Shown one piece after another: positions 5,280 through 8,732 of a DNA stretch of 8,732 bases. This stretch comes from Eggerthellaceae bacterium. GTDB lineage: Bacteria; Actinomycetota; Coriobacteriia; Coriobacteriales; Eggerthellaceae. How positions within the stretch are numbered: position 1 is the first letter of the stretch; every line of letters starts with the position of its first letter. Under the pieces are notes generated by a model. That model saw only the letters and a program-made list of their open reading frames with translations, did not search any database and was not told where the DNA came from. The DNA is taken from positions 1 to 8,732 of the forward strand of contig DMNP01000255.1 of the NCBI GenBank assembly GCA_003452695.1, in the 5' to 3' direction. Made by a program: the position numbers and the translations under genes.

Positions 5280-6026
5280 ATGGCGGATTACGTAGAAGGA
5301 AAGCGGCCGGTCATCGAGGCGATGCGCACTGACGTGCCGTTGAAAAAGGTGCTGATGGGCGACTACGTGAAACGCGACCCCATGATTCAAGACATCCTGC
5401 GCAAGGCGAAGCAGCGCGACATTCCCGTGATAAACGTGCCGCGCGACGAGCTGGATCAGAAATCCGCACGCGGCAGCCACCAGGGCGTCATGGCCGAGAC
5501 GAGGCCCTTCCCCTACGTGGGGCTCGGCGACGTGCTGGGCGCCGCCGAGGACTTCGCCGAATCGCACGACGGGCGGGCGCTCGTGGTGCTCTGCGACCAC
5601 CTGACCGATGCGGGAAACTTGGGCGCCATCATACGCTCGGCGGAAGCAGTCGGCGCGTCGGGCCTGATCATCCCCAACAAGCGCAGTGCCCGCGTGGAAG
5701 CTTCCACCTACAAGAGCTCGGCCGGCGCCGTGGCGCACCTGCCCATCGCCCAGACTTCCAACATGACAGCGGCCATCGAGCGCTTCAAGGAAGCCGGCTT
5801 CTGGGCCTGCGCCGCCACCGAGCATTCCCAAAACGAGATGTGGGACGTGAACCTGAAGGGCAAGATCGTGCTGGTCTTGGGAAACGAGCACGACGGCGTA
5901 TCGCGCCTCGTGCTGGAGAACTGCGACATGGCCGGCCGCCTTCCGATGCTCGGGCAGGTGGAGTCGCTGAACGTCGCGCAATCCGCCACCGCCTGCATGT
6001 ACGAGTGGCTGCGGCAGAACTGGTAG
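5280..6026 (+). CDS. rlmB: 23S rRNA 2'-O-methyltransferase, RlmB type (SPOUT/TrmH family)
   Basis: Methylates a guanosine ribose in 23S rRNA (G2251 in E. coli numbering), using S-adenosylmethionine. The 248-residue product has the usual family length. Residues 1-75 form the small RNA-binding domain (YVEGKRPVIEAM, ending SHQGVMAE). The SPOUT catalytic domain carries motif 1 (DHLTDAGNLGAIIRSAEAVG, 107-126, with the conserved Asn and Arg), motif 2 (VLVLGNEHDGVSR, 197-209) and motif 3 (RLPMLGQVESLNVAQSATA, 220-238), which form the trefoil knot that holds the cofactor. Start: AAGGG lies six bases before ATG 5280. An upstream in-frame TTG at 5259 is less likely. The yacP-like gene follows after 25 bases, an arrangement seen in many Gram-positives. 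A related paralogue such as TrmH-type YsgA is possible but less likely given the yacP partner. Confidence 0.9.
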   Translation: MADYVEGKRPVIEAMRTDVPLKKVLMGDYVKRDPMIQDILRKAKQRDIPVINVPRDELDQKSARGSHQGVMAETRPFPYVGLGDVLGAAEDFAESHDGRALVVLCDHLTDAGNLGAIIRSAEAVGASGLIIPNKRSARVEASTYKSSAGAVAHLPIAQTSNMTAAIERFKEAGFWACAATEHSQNEMWDVNLKGKIVLVLGNEHDGVSRLVLENCDMAGRLPMLGQVESLNVAQSATACMYEWLRQNW

Positions 6027-6051
6027 CACGGCCGACACGGGAAGGGGCGAG

Positions 6052-6594
6052 ATGGCGAAGGATCGCAAGAGGCTGCTTATCGTGGACGGGTTCAACGTGT
6101 TGCGGTCGGGAGGGCGGTACAAGAACATTTCGCTGGACATGCCCGACTACGACCACGACTGGTTCAACCGGGCGCGCGAGATGCTGTTGAACGACGTCGT
6201 GCACTACGCGGGGCGCGAGTACCATGCAACCGTGGTGTTCGACGGCGGCGGCAACGTGGAATCGACCGGCGAGGAACAGAAGGTCGGCGGCGTGAGCGTG
6301 GTGTTCTCCCCCGCCGGGTCGTCGGCGGACAAGATTATAGAGAAGCTTGCCTTCGAAGGGCGCGAGAACGGTTACGAAGTGCTGGTGGTAACGAGCGACG
6401 CCGGCATCCAGGACACCGTGTTCGGCCTGGGCGTGGATCGCATGAGCGCCGAGGGGTTCAGCATCGAGATAGACCGCTACTACCACGACGCCGTGCTGGA
6501 CGAAACGCCCAAGGTGTCGGAAAAGCGCACGGTAGCCGGCCGCATCGACGCGGACACGCTGGCCAAGCTGAAGGCCCTGCGCGACAACGCATAG
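6052..6594 (+). CDS. yacP: YacP-like NYN-domain ribonuclease
   Basis: A 180-residue PIN/NYN-fold protein of the YacP family. In Bacillus the family member (Rae1) is a ribosome-associated endoribonuclease that cuts mRNA in the A site. The acidic residues expected for metal-dependent RNA cleavage are visible: Asp12 in LLIVDGFNVL, Asp64 in VVFDGGGNVE, Asp93 in GSSADKIIEK and Asp116 in VVTSDAGIQD. The GSSADKIIE segment corresponds to the ETAD-type motif of the family. The start ATG follows AAGGGG with a short spacer. It sits 25 bases after rlmB in the same direction, so the two are very probably one transcription unit linking rRNA modification and translation-associated RNA turnover. The C-terminal tail from 155 is Lys/Arg-rich. 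The exact cleavage target in this organism is unknown. Confidence 0.85.
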   Translation: MAKDRKRLLIVDGFNVLRSGGRYKNISLDMPDYDHDWFNRAREMLLNDVVHYAGREYHATVVFDGGGNVESTGEEQKVGGVSVVFSPAGSSADKIIEKLAFEGRENGYEVLVVTSDAGIQDTVFGLGVDRMSAEGFSIEIDRYYHDAVLDETPKVSEKRTVAGRIDADTLAKLKALRDNA

Positions 6595-6611
6595 GCGCCA
6601 CGCCAGCGGAC

Positions 6612-6716
6612 GTGTGTGTCAGGGGGACGTTTCTCTTGGCACACGCGCCGTCGTAGAAGAAGTCTTCACCGGCACGCTGGGGCGTGTATCAAGAGAAACG
6701 TCACCCTGACACACAC
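6612..6716. repeat. 105-bp inverted-repeat element of REP/BIME type
   Basis: The arms 6612-6638 and 6690-6716 are inverted copies matching at 26 of 27 positions (core GTCAGGGGGACGTTTCTCTT), and the similarity continues more weakly inward. Each arm can also fold by itself: GTGTGTC (6614-6620) with GGCACAC (6638-6644), and GTGTATCA with TGACACAC on the right. The layout of two hairpin units facing each other resembles REP pairs mobilised by Y1 (REP-associated tyrosine) transposases; no such gene is in the window. It fills the gap between two convergent genes and could stop transcription both ways. Confidence 0.75.
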
Positions 6717-6725
6717 AGAGCGTTG

Positions 6726-7736
6726 TTATCTGCGGGACCGTTTGTGGGCGTACATCAGGCGGTCGGCCACGGTTACGAGAACATCCCAGTCGTAGCCGCA
6801 GTCGTCGGTGGAGGCAAAGCCGCAGCTCAGGGAAAACGGGAAGGAGATTTCCCCGAAGTAGCAGGTAAGGCGCATGCTGGCGTAGCGGTCGCGCACGTCG
6901 GATTCGAACGCCGCGGGGTCGCTTCCCACATCCACCAGCAGGAACTCGTCTCCGCCGTAGCGCACGGCATAGCGTTCGCGGCGCCCGTCGCGCACCGAGT
7001 AGTTCAGCTTCAGGAAGCCGGCGACGTCTTTCAGCACGGCATCGCCCGCGGGATGCCCGTACGTGTCGTTTATATGCTTCATGCCGTCCAGGTCGATCAT
7101 GGCCACGGTCACGCTCTTGCCCGCGCGCTGCAGCTCGGGCAGGCGATGCGCGAACTCGTCCAGGAAGCGGCGGTTGTACAGCGACGTGAGCGCATCGGTC
7201 ATGACGAGGTGGTTCAGGCTGCTTATCAGGCTGATCACCGAATCGTGGTCGCCGCCTTCCACGAGCAGGCCTTCCGTTACGTCGTTCACGGTTTCCAGCA
7301 CGCAGGGCTTGCCTTCCAGGTTCAGCGGACGCGACGTTACCCAGAACGCGCGGTTGTGGTTCAGCTCCATCTTGAAGGTGCGCTGGGAAAGCTTCAGCGC
7401 TTCCAGCGACGAGCAGTTGGGGCAGCGCTCGGCACGCCCCCACACGGCGTTGCATTCCATGCACGGGCAATCGACGTCGCCGCGGTCGGCCGCTGGCCAG
7501 TACAGGACCTTGCGCGACACCGGGTCGACGATGCGCACGATGTCGTTTTCGCCTTCCAGCACGGCAACCAGCTGGCGTGCAGACTTCTCCTGTATGTCCA
7601 ACGTTGCATTCATATCCATGAATATACGGGGGAAACGCGCTGCCATCTGGCGCATTTCGGCCAGCAACACGCCGTGCGGGCGCTTTGGGCCAGAAAGCTC
7701 ACCGCGCCTGCGAAGACTTCGCCGATTGTCCCGCAT
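6726..7736 (-). CDS. Soluble GGDEF diguanylate cyclase with N-terminal cysteine-cluster sensor domain
   Basis: Predicted cytoplasmic c-di-GMP synthase of up to 336 residues, with no signal peptide or membrane helix. The N-terminal sensor region (about 42-160) looks PAS-like (ENDIVRIVDPVSRKVLYWP). It carries a five-cysteine cluster, CPCMECNAVWGRAERCPNC (90-108), suggesting zinc, iron-sulfur or redox sensing (inference). A short helix links to the GGDEF domain (about 175-330). DALTSLYNRRFLDEF is the standard opening, IDLDGMKHINDTYGH carries the metal-binding Asp, and GGDEF is intact at 261-265. The inhibitory RxxD site is absent: RRER occupies 252-255, with Arg where Asp is required, so feedback control is not expected. 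The start is uncertain: ATG 7736 is the first possible codon but has a weak ribosome binding site and lies in a perfect palindrome. Met28, Met40 and Met42 are alternatives. It runs convergently to the yacP-like gene. Confidence 0.87.
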   Translation of the reverse strand: MRDNRRSLRRRGELSGPKRPHGVLLAEMRQMAARFPRIFMDMNATLDIQEKSARQLVAVLEGENDIVRIVDPVSRKVLYWPAADRGDVDCPCMECNAVWGRAERCPNCSSLEALKLSQRTFKMELNHNRAFWVTSRPLNLEGKPCVLETVNDVTEGLLVEGGDHDSVISLISSLNHLVMTDALTSLYNRRFLDEFAHRLPELQRAGKSVTVAMIDLDGMKHINDTYGHPAGDAVLKDVAGFLKLNYSVRDGRRERYAVRYGGDEFLLVDVGSDPAAFESDVRDRYASMRLTCYFGEISFPFSLSCGFASTDDCGYDWDVLVTVADRLMYAHKRSRR

Positions 7737-7743
7737 GCGGGAC
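7728..7743. repeat. Perfect 16-bp palindrome at the candidate start codon
   Basis: GTCCCGCATGCGGGAC is perfectly self-complementary, and its central ATG on the minus strand is the first possible start of the GGDEF gene. In RNA it would fold over the start; in DNA it could bind a dimeric regulator. Either would matter only if this ATG is used or transcribed. Confidence 0.6.
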
Positions 7744-7931
7744 TTCGCTTGGAAAGCAGGCTCACGTGCCGCCGAAGCGTCAGCTGAAATGCAGCAGAGC
7801 CAGATGTGCTGTGCCGAATTTCGAAGGCATCCTCGATGGACCCGCAGAGGCCGCAGCCTGGCACTTTCGCCAGCAACTGCTATTCACGGCCAGGCCGGAT
7901 TCGTCGTACGGTCCCGCGCGCCCTTGCGAGG
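7744..7931. other. Stretch upstream of the second diguanylate cyclase without a clear gene
   Basis: No supported gene or recognisable sigma70 promoter. The cyclase frame stays open through about 7737-7890 on the minus strand but contains no ATG, GTG or TTG before the upstream TGA. A different minus-strand frame (7876-7610, starting MLAKVPGCGLCGSIEDAFE) overlaps the cyclase and has no family match that I recognise. Confidence 0.4.
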
Positions 7932-7962
7932 ATGATACAGTACCTCGGAGGCACTGTATCAT
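7932..7962. repeat. Hairpin repeat, copy 1 (10-bp perfect arms)
   Basis: ATGATACAGT (7932-7941) and its inverse ACTGTATCAT (7953-7962) flank the 11-base centre ACCTCGGAGGC, which has inner CC/GG pairing. Copy 2 lies at 7988-8024. Confidence 0.8.
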
Positions 7963-7987
7963 TCGCGGAGAGCTGGCAGCCTGCTGC

Positions 7988-8024
7988 TGGATGATACAGT
8001 ACCTCTGGGGCACTGTATCATCCA
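7988..8024. repeat. Hairpin repeat, copy 2 (13-bp perfect arms)
   Basis: TGGATGATACAGT (7988-8000) and its inverse ACTGTATCATCCA (8012-8024) flank ACCTCTGGGGC. The arms are the same as in copy 1 but the centre differs at two bases. It begins six bases after the proS stop, so it could end the proS transcript, although no T-run follows. Confidence 0.8.
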
Positions 8025-8030
8025 TATGCC

Positions 8031-8732
8031 CTATTCGTCGGCGCCGATGGGCTCGATGTCGGGAAGGTCGCTTGCGAACTCGTCTTGCACGAACATGGGC
8101 TCGAAAGCACGCAGGTCGCCGCCGGCCAGGGCATCGGCGGCCGGCTCGAACAAGTCCAGGATTTCGCCGAGGCCGATATCGCGCTTGTCGCCCGTGCGGC
8201 GCAGCTTGGCTTCCACCTTGCCCTCCGACAGGCCACGCTTGCCCACGACGATCTGCAACGGCCAGCCGATAAGGTCGGCATCGGCGAACTTCACGCCCGC
8301 GCGCTCCTTGCGGTCGTCGATGGCCACTTCGAAGCCAAGCTCGACCAGCTGTTCGGCAATCTGCTCGGCAGCGGGCTGCACGACCTCGTCGCCGGTGGTC
8401 AGCGGTATGACGCAAATGTGCGCAGGAGCCACCGAAGCCGGCCAGCAGATGCCGCCGTCGTCGTGGTACTGCTCGACGATCGCCGCCAGCGAACGCGACA
8501 CGCCCACGCCGTAGCACCCCATTATGAAGGGCTTCTCGGAGCCGTCCTCGTCCATGAACGTGGCGCCCATGGAGGCCGAGTACTTGGTGCCGAGCTGGAA
8601 GACCTGGCCGACCTCGATGCCGCGCGCCATCTGCAGCGGTTTGCCGCACACGGGGCAGATGTCGCCCTCCTTAGCGTTGATGACGTCGGCCCACTCGCCC
8701 ACCGTAAAGTCGACGCCCGGACGCGCGCCCTT
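8031..8732 (-). CDS. proS: Prolyl-tRNA synthetase, C-terminal part (5' end outside window)
   Basis: The last 233 residues of a class II ProRS, which charges tRNA-Pro. The visible part begins KGARPGVDFT and contains EGDICPVCGKPLQMARGIEV, then GQVFQLGTKYS, which matches the segment after the editing insertion in bacterial-type enzymes. Class II motif 3 follows (GCYGVGVSRSLAAIVEQYHD, then GGICWP), with the conserved Arg. The anticodon-binding domain comes next (PAHICVIPL, FEVAIDDRKERAGVKFADAD, LIGWPLQIVVGKRGL). The usual bacterial enzyme ends soon after the segment matching LGEILDLFEP. Here about 35 more residues follow, rich in Asp, Glu and Ala (ending DLPDIEPIGADE). The stop is TAG at 8033-8031. 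The internal GTG at 8702 is not the start: the frame continues to the window edge. Confidence 0.95.
   Translation of the reverse strand, partial: KGARPGVDFTVGEWADVINAKEGDICPVCGKPLQMARGIEVGQVFQLGTKYSASMGATFMDEDGSEKPFIMGCYGVGVSRSLAAIVEQYHDDGGICWPASVAPAHICVIPLTTGDEVVQPAAEQIAEQLVELGFEVAIDDRKERAGVKFADADLIGWPLQIVVGKRGLSEGKVEAKLRRTGDKRDIGLGEILDLFEPAADALAGGDLRAFEPMFVQDEFASDLPDIEPIGADE

Noticed and set aside
5139..6140. Minus-strand frame of 333 codons across rlmB
   Set aside because: rlmB motifs on the plus strand are unambiguous; the reverse frame is low-complexity His/Arg/Val-rich shadow sequence.
6684..7787. Plus-strand frame of 367 codons opposite the second cyclase
   Set aside because: It is antisense to an intact GGDEF gene and crosses the BIME arm; no family resemblance.
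7932..8024. CRISPR array
   Set aside because: Only two copies, each an inverted-repeat hairpin, with a single 25-bp gap; no further repeats, leader or cas genes.
7780..8649. Minus-strand frame of 289 codons across the proS end and the hairpin repeats
   Set aside because: Out of frame with proS and Arg-rich; it runs through both hairpin repeats.

Overview
The window looks like the chromosome of a high-GC Gram-positive, most likely a gut-type Coriobacteriia/Eggerthellaceae member. This is inferred from the GC-rich coding style, the RpoB N-terminus, the rlmB-yacP pair, the abundance of single-gene signalling proteins and a BspA-type secreted protein. Species cannot be named from the sequence alone.

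Layout from left to right. (1) 1-376, minus: the start of rpoB, with its own sigma70-type promoter at 432-460. (2) 377-877: a gene-poor stretch with repeats and hairpins. (3) 878-3925: a segment bounded at both ends by the same IS5-like terminal inverted repeat. It holds an internally deleted IS (878-1280), a membrane-bound diguanylate cyclase with two periplasmic solute-binding sensor domains (1449-3608, minus) and a 154-bp snapback MITE (3772-3925). (4) 4062-5144, plus: a secreted leucine-rich-repeat (BspA-like) protein. (5) 5280-6594, plus: rlmB followed by a yacP-like NYN ribonuclease gene. (6) 6612-6716: a large inverted repeat of REP/BIME type. (7) 6726-7736, minus: a second GGDEF protein, soluble, with a cysteine cluster. 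(8) 7932-8024: two copies of one hairpin repeat. (9) 8031-8732, minus: the C-terminal third of proS.

The main discovery is that 878-3925 seems to have entered as one unit. Both outer ends are flanked by CTAA and both inner ends by CTAG. The sequence left of 878 and the sequence right of 3925 are the two halves of a repeat whose uninterrupted copy still lies at 752-796. The diguanylate cyclase is therefore a candidate cargo gene of a composite transposon built from a dead IS and a MITE. It landed beside a secreted surface-type protein.

Housekeeping genes (rpoB, rlmB, yacP-like, proS) are ordinary. The accessory content is two c-di-GMP synthase genes with different sensors, one LRR protein, and at least three unrelated families of hairpin or inverted-repeat elements filling the intergenic space. 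No rRNA, tRNA, CRISPR array or recognisable riboswitch was seen.
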